A DNA stretch of 64,000 bases from Phaeacidiphilus oryzae TH49 (GCF_000744815.1 NZ_JQMQ01000004.1:806001-870000), one strand, 5' to 3'. Shown: positions 1-9,249, counted from the stretch's first letter. Notes: generated from the sequence alone by a model not told the origin. Numbers and translations: made by a program.

Positions 1-992
1 CAGCCTCCGGGTCGGGCTGGGGAGCCTTCCGGGGCGGTGGCGTGGCTGGTTGCCTTCCGGAGGGCGGGGATGAGGTCTGCGATCTGTTCGAGTTGGTCGC
101 GTTGGGAGGGGAGGTCCAGGGCGCCGAGTCGGGCGACGACGTGTTGGACGCCGGCAGCGGCGTACCGTTCCAGACGGTGGAGCACGTGGTCGGCGTTGCC
201 GGTGGCCACGGCCTGGATCCTCTCCAGCTCCTCCAGGGGCATGCCGTAGGTGGCGCGGGCGTAGGCGTCCAGTGCCCGGCGCCCACTCTCGGGCCGGTCG
301 TCGATCCGGACCGTGATGAACAGCGCGGGGGTGATGTCCTGGGCCGCGCGCCCGGCGTCGGCCGCGGCCTGGCGGACCTGGCGGAGGCCGGATGCGTAGT
401 CCGCGGGGTCGGGCGGGTAGGGCAGCCATCCGTCGTACTTGCGGCCGGTGCGGGCCAGCGCTGCCGGGGTCGCGCCGGCGAGCCAGAGGGGCGGGCCGCC
501 GGCCTGGAAGGGCCTGGTCGTGGGCGGGATGTCATCGAAGTGGAGGATCTCGCCGTGGAAGGATGCGGCGCCGTTCCACAGGGCCCGCCACAGCGCGACG
601 GTCTCGTCCAGGCGGGCGAAGCGCCTCTCCCACGGCAGCTCGGACAGCGTGTAGAGGGGCCGCCCGAAGCGGCCGGGGAAGCCGGCGCCGACGGCCACGG
701 TGAGTCGGCCACCGGACAGCACGTCGATCGACCCGAGCGACTGCGCGGTCTGGACCGGCCGACGCAGGAACGGCATCAGCGCCGCCGTACCCAGTGTCAC
801 GGTCTGCGTCGTCGGGGCGAGCGCGGCCAGCATGGTGAGCGCTTCGATGCGCGGGCTGATCAGGGAGTCGTTGACGAAGAGCGAGGAGAAGCCCAGGTGT
901 TCGGCCCGGCGGGCGAAGGCGACCAGCTCGCGGGGGTCGTCGGCCGGGCCCTGCTGGGCGGTTGCGGTCGGAAGCAGTACACCGATGTCCAT
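1..992 (-). CDS. LLM-class flavin-dependent oxidoreductase (3' end outside window)
   Basis: Luciferase-like TIM-barrel oxidoreductase using F420 or FMN; substrate unknown. The protein opens MDIGVLLPTATAQQG and contains the family blocks FSSLFVNDSL, VTLGTAALMPFLRRPVQTAQ and LSGGRLTVAVGAGFPG, then PPLWLAGATPAALARTGRKYDGWLPYPP. About 330 residues are visible without a stop, so the gene runs off the left edge near its expected C terminus. The ATG at 992 is the start nearest the barrel's first strand. It is divergent from the XRE regulator and shares a short promoter region containing a palindrome, which suggests local control by that regulator (inference). Confidence 0.85.
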   Translation of the reverse strand, partial: MDIGVLLPTATAQQGPADDPRELVAFARRAEHLGFSSLFVNDSLISPRIEALTMLAALAPTTQTVTLGTAALMPFLRRPVQTAQSLGSIDVLSGGRLTVAVGAGFPGRFGRPLYTLSELPWERRFARLDETVALWRALWNGAASFHGEILHFDDIPPTTRPFQAGGPPLWLAGATPAALARTGRKYDGWLPYPPDPADYASGLRQVRQAAADAGRAAQDITPALFITVRIDDRPESGRRALDAYARATYGMPLEELERIQAVATGNADHVLHRLERYAAAGVQHVVARLGALDLPSQRDQLEQIADLIPALRKATSHATAPEGSPARPGG

Positions 993-1027
993 GGCGGCGA
1001 TGTTCGTGACACGAGCGGGTGGCGGCA

Positions 1028-1043
1028 ATTCCCTGCGGGGAAT
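1028..1043. promoter_or_regulatory. ATTCCC-N4-GGGAAT palindrome, candidate operator
   Basis: Perfect 6-bp inverted repeat with a 4-bp centre, lying between the divergent LLM oxidoreductase and XRE regulator starts. Position and symmetry suit autoregulation by the XRE protein. It lies inside the longest possible regulator frame, which favours the shorter GTG start at 1079. Function is inferred only. Confidence 0.4.
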
Positions 1044-1078
1044 GGCCCGCGGCCCTCCGCCGCGGCTACAACACTCCT

Positions 1079-1861
1079 GTGGACTTTCCTCGGGCGCTTC
1101 GCGAACGGCGTACCCGCCGGCATCTCAGCCAGCTCGACCTCGCGCTTCGGGCGGGCACCACGCAGCGCCATGTCAGCTTCATCGAATCGGGGAGGTCCGT
1201 CCCCGGCCGGAACATGGTCGTGCGCCTGGCCGAGTCCCTGGAACTGCCCTTGCGGGAGCGCAACGACCTGCTGCTGGCCGCGGGGTACGCACCCGCCTAC
1301 CCCGAGCACGCCCTGGAGGACCCGGTGCTGGCTCCCGTGCGCACGGCGATCGGCCATATCCTCCACGGCCATCTCCCGTACCCGGCGCTGGTGGTGGACC
1401 GCGGCGGTGACCTGATCGCCGCGAACTCCGCATTCGACCTGATCACCGAGGGGGCGGCCGCCGAGCTGGTCGGCCCGGGCACGAACGTCTACCGCCTTGC
1501 GCTGCATCCCGACGGCCTGGCTCCCCGCATCCGCAACCTCGCCGAATGGGCCCGCCACGTCCTGGCCCGGCTGGGCGACCTGGAAGAGCTGCGTACCGAG
1601 CTCGCCGGGTACGTTCCGCAGCTGGAGCCGTCCGCGGGGCTCCTGGGTTTCGCTGTGCCTCTGCGCCTGCTCACCTCCTATGGTGAGCTGCGTCTGATGA
1701 CGACCGTGACCACCTTTGCCACCGCCGTCGATGTCACCCTTGCCGAGCTGAAGCTGGAGGCCTTCCTGCCGGCGGACCCGGCGACGGCCGCGGCCCTGAC
1801 GGCGGCCGCCGGGGCGAGGGGCGCCTGTGCTGCTGCGGATCGGGCCCCGGAGAGCCTGTGA
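1079..1861 (+). CDS. XRE-family regulator with MmyB-like ligand-binding domain
   Basis: N-terminal helix-turn-helix (DFPRALRERRTRRHLSQLDL, then RHVSFIESGRSVPGR) is followed by an MmyB-type domain (YPALVVDRGGDLIAANSAFD and the closing KLEAFLPADPATAAALTAAA). About 260 residues, normal for the family. These Streptomyces regulators bind a hydrophobic ligand and commonly control a divergent oxidoreductase, as seen here with the LLM gene. I prefer GTG 1079 because the conserved domain begins there; an in-frame GTG at 1019 would add 20 residues and cover the palindrome. No clear Shine-Dalgarno is seen, so leaderless translation is possible. Confidence 0.85.
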   Translation: MDFPRALRERRTRRHLSQLDLALRAGTTQRHVSFIESGRSVPGRNMVVRLAESLELPLRERNDLLLAAGYAPAYPEHALEDPVLAPVRTAIGHILHGHLPYPALVVDRGGDLIAANSAFDLITEGAAAELVGPGTNVYRLALHPDGLAPRIRNLAEWARHVLARLGDLEELRTELAGYVPQLEPSAGLLGFAVPLRLLTSYGELRLMTTVTTFATAVDVTLAELKLEAFLPADPATAAALTAAAGARGACAAADRAPESL

Positions 1862-2114
1862 TCCGCCGCGAGTCGGCCACCCGCAGCAGGGGCTTGGTCC
1901 ACCGGCTTCCGCGCGCGACGTGGTACGTGGGTGCCAGGGCACCGGCCGACAGTCGCTCCACGTGGGATTCCCGGCGGAACGGGTGTTGAACATCGAGGCC
2001 AGGGTGTCCGCTCACGGGCCAGGGTCGAGTCCTGCGGTCGGGGTGCTGGGTTCACCATGGGAGCGGGTAGGGGTTTCATGGCATCGTCTTGTCGCGGTGT
2101 TCTAGCGTCATGCC

Positions 2115-3398
2115 ATGACGATTCCAGCGTCGCTGCGACGCTCGGCCCTTCGGGCGCGGCGGGACAGCGGGTTTCTCGCCGCTGGTGTGCTGCCGCACCT
2201 GGCGTTGGTGCCCGTGTGGGCCTGGGCTGCGACGACTACCGCCGAGACGGGGAACTGGCCCCTGACGGTACCCCTCTCGGTCGGGCTGGCCCTGTTCGGT
2301 GCCCCGGTGCTGACGGGTGTCCAGCGGGCGCGCTACCGGATGCTCCTCGGCGTGGACGTCCCCCGGCCCGCCCCTACCCGGAACCGGACCCGGAGCCGGA
2401 CCCCCGCCCGCACCGGCCCGGGGCAGCGGACATGGGCCTGGACGGCTCGGCGGCTGGTGGCGACGCGGCCGTGGCGCGGGATCTGCTACCACCTCCTGCT
2501 GGGCCCCCTGCTCGTCCTGCTGGAGCTGCTGGTACTCGCGGCGGCGGCGGCAGGCCTGGCGGGCGCGCTCGCCTATGCCTGGGCATGGGCGCTGCCCACC
2601 GGAATCCGCCAGGACTGGTTCGGCTACCTGACCCGACTGCCGGCCTACACGGCGGCCGGACTCCTCCTGCTGTGCGCCCTGCCCTGGAGCGCGCGGGCGG
2701 TGGCCCGGGTCGAGTCACGGCTGGCGTTGGGCCTGCTGGGGCCCAGCCGGGCGCAGCGGCTCCAGCAGCGGGTCGATCAGCTGGCGGTGAGCCGGAGCGA
2801 CTTGATCGAGGCCGTCGACGCCGAGCGCCGACGGATCGAGCGCGATCTCCACGACGGCACCCAGCAGCGGTTGGTGTCCCTCGCGGTCAACCTGGGGCTG
2901 GCCCTGGCCACCCGCCCGGACCTGCCGGACGATGACCGCGAGGTGATCGCGAAAGCGCACCTGGAGGCGAAGGAGGCGATCGCCGAACTCAACGACCTGG
3001 TACGGGGCCTCCATCCGGCCGTTCTCGAAGACCGAGGCCTGGACGCGGCCCTGTCCGGGCTCGCCGCCCGCACGCCCCTGCCGGTGCGGCTGCGGGTGGA
3101 TCTGGAGGGGCGGGTGGCTCCCCACGTGGAGTCGGTCGCCTACTTCGTGGTCTCCGAGGCGCTGACCAACGCGACGAAGCACGCCCGCGCGATGCGCGCG
3201 GAGGTGATGGTGCGTCAGGTCGGGGAGGTGCTGCGGGTGCGCGTCACCGACGACGGGCTGGGCGGCGCCGACGCCACCGCCGGCACGGGACTGACCGGGC
3301 TGGCCCGGCGGGTCGGCTCCCTGGACGGGGCCTTCCACGTCAGCAGCCCCGTCGGCGGGCCCACCACCCTCACCGCGGAGCTGCCGTGCGCGCGGTGA
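2115..3398 (+). CDS. NarL-type sensor histidine kinase
   Basis: Membrane sensor kinase of 427 residues. The N-terminal half carries about four hydrophobic segments (two before residue 75, two between about 125 and 200). HisKA_3 dimerisation follows, with the phospho-acceptor His246 in RDLHDGTQQRLVSLA. The HATPase_c domain shows the N box (EALTNATKHARA) and G boxes (VTDDGLGGADATAGTGLTGL). No extracytoplasmic sensor domain is visible, so the signal is probably sensed in the membrane. The gene overlaps the response regulator by 13 bp, which indicates translational coupling and a cognate pair. The 253 bp upstream hold no gene. Confidence 0.93.
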   Translation: MTIPASLRRSALRARRDSGFLAAGVLPHLALVPVWAWAATTTAETGNWPLTVPLSVGLALFGAPVLTGVQRARYRMLLGVDVPRPAPTRNRTRSRTPARTGPGQRTWAWTARRLVATRPWRGICYHLLLGPLLVLLELLVLAAAAAGLAGALAYAWAWALPTGIRQDWFGYLTRLPAYTAAGLLLLCALPWSARAVARVESRLALGLLGPSRAQRLQQRVDQLAVSRSDLIEAVDAERRRIERDLHDGTQQRLVSLAVNLGLALATRPDLPDDDREVIAKAHLEAKEAIAELNDLVRGLHPAVLEDRGLDAALSGLAARTPLPVRLRVDLEGRVAPHVESVAYFVVSEALTNATKHARAMRAEVMVRQVGEVLRVRVTDDGLGGADATAGTGLTGLARRVGSLDGAFHVSSPVGGPTTLTAELPCAR

Positions 3399-4051
3399 TC
3401 GCCGAGGACTCGGTGCTGTTGCGCGTTGGCCTGGTCAAGGTGCTTCAGATGGGCGGCTTCCAGGTCGCGGCGGAGACCGGCGACGCCGAGGGGCTCTTGG
3501 CGGCGGTGGGCGAGCACCGGCCGCACCTCGCCTTGATCGACGTGCGGATGCCGCCCGGATTCACCGACGAGGGGGTGCGGGCGGCGCTGGAGATCCGCCG
3601 GCGCTGGCCCGGGACGCCGGTGGTGCTGCTGTCGCAGTACGTGGAGGAGCGGTACGCGGCCGACCTGTTGTCCGCGCACACCAGCGGGGTGGGCTACCTC
3701 CTCAAGCAGCGGGTCGCCGACGTCGCCGACTTCGTGGCGGCGGTCCGGCGGGTGGCGGACGGGGGCACGGCCCTGGACCCGCAGGTCGTCGCCCAGCTGC
3801 TGCTGCGGCGCGAGAGCGACCCGCTCGCGCGGCTCACCCCCCGCGAACGGGAGGTGCTGGGCCTGATGGCCGAGGGGCGCTCCAACGCCGGCATCGCGCA
3901 GGCGCTGGTGGTCGGCGAGAGCGCCGTGGCCAAGCACATCAACAACATCTTCGCCAAGCTCGACCTGCCGGTGGTCGACGCGGACCACCGCCGCGTCCTG
4001 GCCGTGCTGCGGTTCCTCGCAGCGTCCGGACCGCGCCATTCCCCTCCGTGA
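3386..4051 (+). CDS. LuxR/NarL-family response regulator
   Basis: Receiver domain (acidic residues at AEDS, phospho-acceptor Asp52 in LALIDVRMPP, conserved Lys in GYLLKQRV) is followed by a LuxR-type HTH (LTPREREVLGLMAEGRSNAGIAQALVV and VAKHINNIFAKLDL). Length 221 residues is normal. The GTG at 3386 lies inside the end of the kinase gene. It is the DNA-binding partner of the kinase at 2115. Related DesR/LiaR-type systems respond to envelope or antibiotic stress, but no target can be inferred here. Confidence 0.94.
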   Translation: MRAVIAEDSVLLRVGLVKVLQMGGFQVAAETGDAEGLLAAVGEHRPHLALIDVRMPPGFTDEGVRAALEIRRRWPGTPVVLLSQYVEERYAADLLSAHTSGVGYLLKQRVADVADFVAAVRRVADGGTALDPQVVAQLLLRRESDPLARLTPREREVLGLMAEGRSNAGIAQALVVGESAVAKHINNIFAKLDLPVVDADHRRVLAVLRFLAASGPRHSPP

Positions 4052-4130
4052 CCACGACCAGCGGGCCGCGTGCCGGGCCGACCGGGTCGGTCCCTCGGCC
4101 CCGGGCCCGGCCCCGGCCGCGTCCGGCGGA

Positions 4131-4196
4131 GTCAAGATGGAGGCGTTCCTGCCCACAGAGGCGGCGACGACCGCAGCCCTGACGGCGGCCGCTTGA
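4131..4196 (+). pseudogene. C-terminal scrap of an MmyB-like XRE regulator
   Basis: Twenty-one codons and a stop read VKMEAFLPTEAATTAALTAAA, close to the end of the regulator at 1079-1861 (LKLEAFLPADPATAAALTAAA). Nothing upstream in this frame resembles the rest of such a gene. It looks like the 3' end of a second regulator left after deletion of its body, or a small duplication. The match is short and alanine-rich, so chance cannot be fully excluded. Confidence 0.5.
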
Positions 4197-4250
4197 GCGA
4201 GGGGCGGCTGGTGGAGGAGCTTGTGAGGGGCCCCGGCCCGGGCGCAGCGC

Positions 4251-4280
4251 GCTCGTACTCGCGCTCGCGTTCGCACTCGT
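4251..4280. repeat. Hexanucleotide repeat, about 5 units of NYTCGY
   Basis: Five consecutive 6-bp units (GCTCGT, ACTCGC, GCTCGC, GTTCGC, ACTCGT) lie between the response regulator and the convergent GNAT gene. One of several intergenic hexamer arrays in the window (also 4931, 40073 and 43361). Confidence 0.6.
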
Positions 4281-4312
4281 GCGGCGCAGTACCCGGCCCA
4301 TGGCCCTCCGCA

Positions 4313-4882
4313 TCACCCTCGTTCTGCCGTGCCCGCGTGCCATTGGTCGGTGGTCAGGCGCCAGATGATGTCGACGCCCACCTCACCGGGCGCGGCGGGC
4401 CCCTCGGGAGCAGCCACGCGTGCGACCTGGACGAAACCCAAGCGGCGGGCGACGGCGCCGCTGGCCAGGTTGGCGGCGTCGTGATGGATCTCGAAGTGGT
4501 CGACGCCGGGCAGGTCCAGGCCCTGGCAGACCAGGGCGGTGGCGGCGTGCGAGGCCAGACCCCGTCGAGTCCACCGGGGATGGACCCAGTAGCCGATCTC
4601 AAGGCCGCCCTCGGCGATGCGACGCATCAGGCTGCAACTGCCGACGACCGCCCCCTCAAGGGTGATCGCATAGCCGAAAGCCTGGCCGCCGGCCCACTCC
4701 TCCTGGTTGCGCGCCAGGAAGGCCGCCGTCTGCTCTCTGCCGCAGTCGGCAGCCCACGGCATCCAGGGCAGCAGATGCTCCCGTGACTCCAGGATCGCCC
4801 GGTCCAGGGCGTCCAGATCACCCAAGCGCCACCGCCGCAACTCCACCGGGCCGCACGTCAGGATCTCGGCAGGTTCTCCCAT
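4313..4882 (-). CDS. GNAT-family N-acetyltransferase (RimJ/RimL-like)
   Basis: About 189 residues, beginning MGEPAEILTCGPVELRRWRLGD. The GNAT core is visible: beta4 FGYAITLEGAVVGSCSLM, the acetyl-CoA loop region YWVHPRWTRRGLASHAATAL, and the late motif ASGAVARRLGFVQVARV. This is the RimJ/RimL-like subgroup that acetylates protein N termini, amino acids or drugs; substrate unknown. The ATG at 4882 was chosen because the open frame upstream is low-complexity translation of the hexamer array. It is convergent with the regulator genes and appears monocistronic. Confidence 0.85.
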   Translation of the reverse strand: MGEPAEILTCGPVELRRWRLGDLDALDRAILESREHLLPWMPWAADCGREQTAAFLARNQEEWAGGQAFGYAITLEGAVVGSCSLMRRIAEGGLEIGYWVHPRWTRRGLASHAATALVCQGLDLPGVDHFEIHHDAANLASGAVARRLGFVQVARVAAPEGPAAPGEVGVDIIWRLTTDQWHAGTAERG

Positions 4883-4930
4883 GCCCGGGATACTCCCGCA
4901 CCCCACCGAAAACCCACAACGCAATATCGA

Positions 4931-4972
4931 CAGCCCCAGCCCCAGCCCCAGCCCGCGCCCCGGCCCTAGCCC
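4931..4972. repeat. Hexanucleotide array, 4 x CAGCCC plus 3 variant units
   Basis: Four exact CAGCCC units are followed by GCGCCC, CGGCCC and TAGCCC, about 50 bp upstream of the GNAT start on the opposite strand. It sits where the GNAT promoter should lie, so copy number could influence expression (inference). Confidence 0.75.
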
Positions 4973-5467
4973 GGGCCGGCGTCGAGGCAGGCCGCTTGTG
5001 CTGGTCGAAGCGGCAGGGTGGTGAGGTGCGACGCGCAGCCGCCAGCGGGCGGGGAGCTCGGCGGGGGAGAGCACCACATCCTGCGCCGCCGCGCGGGTGC
5101 CACTACCACCGACCGGGCCCGTGTCTGCGAATTCACCACTGGACCAGGGGACTCCGCTGGTCAGGCGCTCACGATCGCCGCGCCGACGAGGCCGAGTAGC
5201 CACGCCGAGCGGCCTCCGTACGATCTCGACGAAAGCCTCTTCCTCGTCCCGGACGACCTCCGACTCGGGCCGCCATTCGGCGAATCACCAGGACCGCGGT
5301 CGCCGTCGCACCGCGGCAGCAGCCTGGGAGGGTGGCGCGCACCTTGCACCCCCGGCATGGCTGTCCTCAGCGGCTGACGCGTCGGCTGGCCGGGAGACCA
5401 CAGCGCGGCGGCGGTTGCGGGGCAGGACGCGAGTGCTCGGTCGGGCCGGTCGGCCGGGCGCCGGATC
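4973..5467. other. 495-bp stretch with no recognisable gene
   Basis: Open frames here have no homology I recognise and no supporting ribosome site. One minus-strand frame ends in a short hydrophobic run (GRSAWLLGLVGAAIVSA, stop near 5161) that could be the tail of a lost membrane protein; this is speculative. The region separates the GNAT gene from the fucose operon. Confidence 0.5.
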
Positions 5468-6505
5468 TCAGAAGGACACGTCATCGGGCGGCGGTCCCGT
5501 TGGGCCGACCGCCGCCAGACTCCGCCACGACGCGTCGGGGATGGGCCTGCGGAACTGGGTCGTTGCGTCGATGACCTCTCTGACGCTGCTCAATCCGAGG
5601 AGGGTGCCGGCGACGGCCGGGTGGCGGAGGGGGAAGCGGGCGGCCGCGGCGCGCAGCGGCAGACCGTGCTCCGCGCAGATCTCCTGGAGGCGCAGGGCCC
5701 GGCGCAGCAGAAGCTCGGGCGGTGCCGCGTAGTCGTACGGCGCGTCCGGGCGGGGGTCGGCGAGGAGTCCGGAGTTGAAGACGCCGCCGGCCATGATGGA
5801 CACGCCCCGCCTCAACGCCTGGGGGAGTAGATCGGCCTCTGCGCTGCGGTCGAGGAGGGTGTAGCGGCCGGCGAGGAGGACCACGTCGATGTCGGTGTCC
5901 CGGACGAAGCGGGCGGGCATCGCGGACTGGTTCATGCCGACGCCGATGGCCTTGACGACGCCTTCGGAGCGCAGTTGTTCCAGCGCCGGATAGGCCTCGT
6001 CGAGGGCCTGCCGCTCATGGTCGTCCGGGTCGTGCAGGTAGACGATGTCGATGCGGTCCAGGCCGAGCCGGCCGAGGCTGTCCTCCAGGCTGCGGCGTAC
6101 GCCGTCGGCGCTGAAGTCCCAGCGGCGTCGGTGGGTTGCCGGCACGGCGAAGCCGTTGGCGAGGTCGTCATCGTCGTCGTGCGGGCCGGGGACCGGTTCG
6201 AGGAGTCGGCCGACCTTGGTGGAGAGCGTGTACGCGTCGCGGGGGCGGGCGCGCAGCGCGTTGCCCAGGCGGCGCTCGGAGAGGCCGAGTCCGTAGTGCG
6301 GGGCCGTGTCGTAGGTGCGGATGCCCTGGTCCCAGGCGCACTCCAGGACGGCCGCGGCCTCCGCGTCGTCGATTGCCCGGAAAAGGTTGCCGACCCCCGC
6401 GCCGCCGAAGGCGAGCGGGGTGGTCCAGGCGGCGGAGCGGCCGAGTGGGACGCGGGGGAGCGGGTCGGCCTGGGCCGATCGCCCGGGTTCGTCGTGTCCG
6501 GTCAC
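5468..6505 (-). CDS. Aldo/keto reductase, probable L-fucose (D-threo-aldose) 1-dehydrogenase
   Basis: 345 residues of the aldo/keto reductase fold. The catalytic tetrad is visible: Asp and Tyr in TYDTAPHYGLGLSERRLG, Lys in STKVGRL, His in IVYLHDPDDH. The subgroup with this signature oxidises L-fucose and related sugars at C1 to the lactone. It is the last gene of a minus-strand operon with a lactonase and a sugar permease, which supports step one of L-fucose oxidation. The GTG start at 6505 overlaps the stop of the upstream remnant (GTGA). An Asp run (HDDDDDLAN) lies in a surface loop. Confidence 0.85.
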   Translation of the reverse strand: MTGHDEPGRSAQADPLPRVPLGRSAAWTTPLAFGGAGVGNLFRAIDDAEAAAVLECAWDQGIRTYDTAPHYGLGLSERRLGNALRARPRDAYTLSTKVGRLLEPVPGPHDDDDDLANGFAVPATHRRRWDFSADGVRRSLEDSLGRLGLDRIDIVYLHDPDDHERQALDEAYPALEQLRSEGVVKAIGVGMNQSAMPARFVRDTDIDVVLLAGRYTLLDRSAEADLLPQALRRGVSIMAGGVFNSGLLADPRPDAPYDYAAPPELLLRRALRLQEICAEHGLPLRAAAARFPLRHPAVAGTLLGLSSVREVIDATTQFRRPIPDASWRSLAAVGPTGPPPDDVSF

Positions 6506-6828
6506 AGGGCCGCCTCCAGCTGGGGGAGGGCGTCCGCCTGCTGTGCGAGGTCGGCCTGCCAGAAGTGGCCGTCCGGGTAGCGGAAGGCGGCGATCGATTC
6601 CGTCTTCATGGTCGCGGAGAAGCCGGGGGCGAGCGGGTCGGTGTAGTGGCCCTCGCGGACGACCGCCGGGTCCTCGAAGTGCTCGTTCTCGGGGCCCAGC
6701 CAGCGCAGTTGGCTGTCGCCGTTCAGCTCGCGGCTGAGGGCGCCGGGGTCGGCGCACAGTTCGTCCAAGGTGGGGAAGCGGATGTCGTAGGTGTCCAGCG
6801 CTGTGATCCGCGCGGATTGTTCGGACAA
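6502..6828 (-). pseudogene. L-fuconate dehydratase remnant with two in-frame internal deletions
   Basis: A 108-residue frame is built from three separate pieces of the roughly 430-residue L-fuconate dehydratase: the N terminus (ITALDTYDIRFPT), an early segment (LCADPGALSRELNGDSQLRW, then LGPE), and the C terminus (FEDPAVVREGHYTDPLAPGF, then KTESIAAFRYPDGHFW). The whole catalytic barrel, including the KxK, metal-binding Asp/Glu and His residues, is absent. TTG 6828 has a good ribosome site (AAGGA) and the stop overlaps the next gene as GTGA. It therefore still translates and couples to the aldo/keto reductase, but cannot be a dehydratase. Confidence 0.8.
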
Positions 6829-6893
6829 CGGGAGTTCCTTCTCTGTCTTCTCTGTGTTGATCCGCCAGGGGACGGTGGGCTGGTGACGTGTCG

Positions 6894-8297
6894 TCAGGCC
6901 GCCGCGGACCGCTGCGGCTGCCGCAGCCACAGCGTCTCGATCTCCTCCAGCGACTTGCCGGCGGTCTCCGGCACCCGGCGTGCCACGTACCAGGCGGCGA
7001 TCGCGGACAGCACCGCGAACACGCCGAACACGGCGGACCCGAGCGCGTGCAGCGCGTCCGGGAAGACCAGCGAGAACAGGAAGTTCATCAGGTACTGGGT
7101 GAAGGTGATCACGGCCATGCCGACGGCGCGGGCGCGCAGCGGCAGGACCTCGGGGCAGTAGAGCCAGAAGACCGGGCCGAGGCCGATGCCGAAGGCGAAG
7201 GTGTAGACGAAGACGCAGGCGATGGCGACGACGGTGACGTCGGGGAAGAGCGCGAGCACCACCATCGGCGGCACCTGGGCGATCAGCGAAGCCGTCAGCA
7301 GGCGTACCCGGCCCAGCCGTTCGATGAGCGGCAGGGACACCGCGGTGGACACCACCAGGGCCCCGCCCACGCAGTAGTTGGCGATGGTGCCGGCGCTGCC
7401 CGAGTCGGCGGTGAGGTGCTGGAAGATGACGGGTGCGTAGTAGACGGCCGCGTTGATGCCGGTGAAGACCTGGAAGAAGGTCAGGATGAGGGTGATGCGC
7501 AGCGGGGTGCGGTAGTGGCCGGTGAACAACTCGCGCAGCCCGGTGTGCTGCTGGGCGAGGCTGGTACGGATCTCGGCGACCTCGGCGGCCGCCTCCGCCG
7601 GGCCACTGCGCAGCGTGGTCAGCACTGCCTCGGCGTCGGCCTCCCGGCCGCGCATCATCAGCCAGCGCGGGCCCGCCGGGCTGGTGACCATGCCGATGAA
7701 GAAGATCACCGCGGGGATCGCGCCGAGGCCGAGCATCCACTCCCAGGCGCCGGAGGAGGACAGCGCGTCGCCGACCACGTAGGCGAGGAGAATGCCGACG
7801 TTGACGGCGAGCTGGTAGAGCGCCGTGATGCGGCCGCGCAGCTGCTTGGGCGCGAGTTCGCTCAGGTAGATGAGGCCGAACATATTGGCCAGGCCCACGG
7901 CGAAGCCGAGGACGAAGCGGGACGCCATGAGGACGGGGGCGCTCGGCGCGAGAGCACAGCCGATCGAGCCGAAGAAGAAGATCGCGCCGGCCAGGATCAG
8001 CAGGTGCCGCCGGTCCCAGCGGCGCGCGGCGAGGCCGCCGGCGGCGATCGCGGGCAGCGCGCCGAGCAGCAGCAGGCTGGTGACGAGGCCCTGGCCGGTG
8101 GCACTGAGCCCGAACTGCTTGGTCAGTGGGGCCAGAGCTCCGGAGATGGCTCCAGAGTCGTAACCGTACAGAAGGCCCGACAGGCCGCCGAGTACGGCCA
8201 CCGCGTACACGCGGCGGGGCAGGGCGCCGGCGGATCTGCCGGTGTCGGTGGGTGGTTCCGCGACGGCTTGACGGGACGGGGATGCCTTCGGCGGCAT
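6894..8297 (-). CDS. MFS sugar transporter, sugar-porter family
   Basis: 467 residues with about 12 transmembrane segments. Sugar-porter signatures are present: [19 protein letters not shown] in TM1, RWDRRH between TM2 and TM3, [13 protein letters not shown] before the central loop, [13 protein letters not shown] in TM7 and the ending [13 protein letters not shown]. Likely a proton symporter for a monosaccharide. It lies between lactonase and dehydrogenase genes of the fucose operon, so L-fucose or a related sugar is the likely substrate (inference). The ATG at 8297 is preceded by a GAGAGG-type ribosome site. Confidence 0.9.
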   Translation of the reverse strand: MPPKASPSRQAVAEPPTDTGRSAGALPRRVYAVAVLGGLSGLLYGYDSGAISGALAPLTKQFGLSATGQGLVTSLLLLGALPAIAAGGLAARRWDRRHLLILAGAIFFFGSIGCALAPSAPVLMASRFVLGFAVGLANMFGLIYLSELAPKQLRGRITALYQLAVNVGILLAYVVGDALSSSGAWEWMLGLGAIPAVIFFIGMVTSPAGPRWLMMRGREADAEAVLTTLRSGPAEAAAEVAEIRTSLAQQHTGLRELFTGHYRTPLRITLILTFFQVFTGINAAVYYAPVIFQHLTADSGSAGTIANYCVGGALVVSTAVSLPLIERLGRVRLLTASLIAQVPPMVVLALFPDVTVVAIACVFVYTFAFGIGLGPVFWLYCPEVLPLRARAVGMAVITFTQYLMNFLFSLVFPDALHALGSAVFGVFAVLSAIAAWYVARRVPETAGKSLEEIETLWLRQPQRSAAA

Positions 8298-8388
8298 GGT
8301 GCGGCCTCTCGTCGGACACGAAGGGGAGAAGGGCGGTGGGGCGTCGGTCGTTCGGGACGGCCGTGGACGGCGTCGTGCGGGTGGCGGT

Positions 8389-9249
8389 TCAGTCCGCGAG
8401 CGCGTACACCCGGGTGGCGGTGCCGGACCACACGGCCGTCTGCTCGGACGGGCTGAGGCCCCGGGTGAGGTCCGCGGCGGACGCGACGACGTCGCCGTAC
8501 GAAGCGGCCAGGGTGCACACGGGCCAGTCGGAGCCGAACATCAGCCGGTCCGGGGAGAAGGCGTCCAGTGCGGTCTCCGTGCAGACGCGCAGGTCCTCGG
8601 TGCTCCAACGGCTCCAGTCGGCCTCAGTGACCAGACCGGACAGCTTGCAGACCACGTTGGGCAGTTCGGCCAGCCGCAGCAGGTCGCGCTGCCAGGCCCC
8701 GATGACGCCCGAGGCGATCGGGGGCTTGCCCAGGTGGTCGAGTACGAAGGTGAGTTCGGGCACCGCGGCGGCCGCCCGGCGGGCCGCGGGGAGCTGCTGC
8801 GGGAGGACGATGAGGTCGTAGGCGAGGCCGGCGGCGGCCACGGCGCGCAGGCCGTTCAGGACGTCAGGGCGGGTCAGCCAGTCTGGGTCCGGCTCGCCCT
8901 GGACCTGGTGGCGGATGCCGGCCAGGTACCGGCCACCGGGGAGTCCCCGGAGCCGGGCGAGCTCCTGCACGACGTCGGGCGCGGTGAGATCGGTCCAGCC
9001 GACCACGGCGCGCACCAGGTCCCGCTCTGCCGCCAGGGCGAGCAGTTCCGGGGTCTCGTCGGCGACCGCGACGGTCTGCACTGCCACGCTTGCGCGCACG
9101 CCCTCGCGGCGCGCGAGCGGTGTGAGGTCGGCCAGGGTGAAGTCGCGCCGGAGCGGGGCGAGTTCGGGACCGGTGATCCAGTCCTGATCGCGCACGCCCA
9201 AATCCCAGACGTGATGGTGCGCATCGACGATGTAGGGGGTGGTGCTCAC
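8389..9249 (-). CDS. Amidohydrolase-2 family lactonase, probable L-fucono-lactonase
   Basis: 286-residue TIM-barrel metal hydrolase. The metal-binding HxH is in [12 protein letters not shown]; later barrel signatures are [16 protein letters not shown] (His at the end of strand 6) and [13 protein letters not shown] (catalytic Asp). This subgroup hydrolyses sugar lactones such as L-fuconolactone and L-rhamnonolactone, or 2-pyrone-4,6-dicarboxylate. Clustering with a fucose-type dehydrogenase and a sugar permease favours fuconolactone. GTG 9249 is the first in-frame start before the conserved strand. Confidence 0.85.
   Translation of the reverse strand: MSTTPYIVDAHHHVWDLGVRDQDWITGPELAPLRRDFTLADLTPLARREGVRASVAVQTVAVADETPELLALAAERDLVRAVVGWTDLTAPDVVQELARLRGLPGGRYLAGIRHQVQGEPDPDWLTRPDVLNGLRAVAAAGLAYDLIVLPQQLPAARRAAAAVPELTFVLDHLGKPPIASGVIGAWQRDLLRLAELPNVVCKLSGLVTEADWSRWSTEDLRVCTETALDAFSPDRLMFGSDWPVCTLAASYGDVVASAADLTRGLSPSEQTAVWSGTATRVYALAD

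Noticed and set aside
5018-5377. Possible 119-residue plus-strand protein
   Set aside because: No family signature, no ribosome site, and composition typical of non-coding GC-rich sequence.
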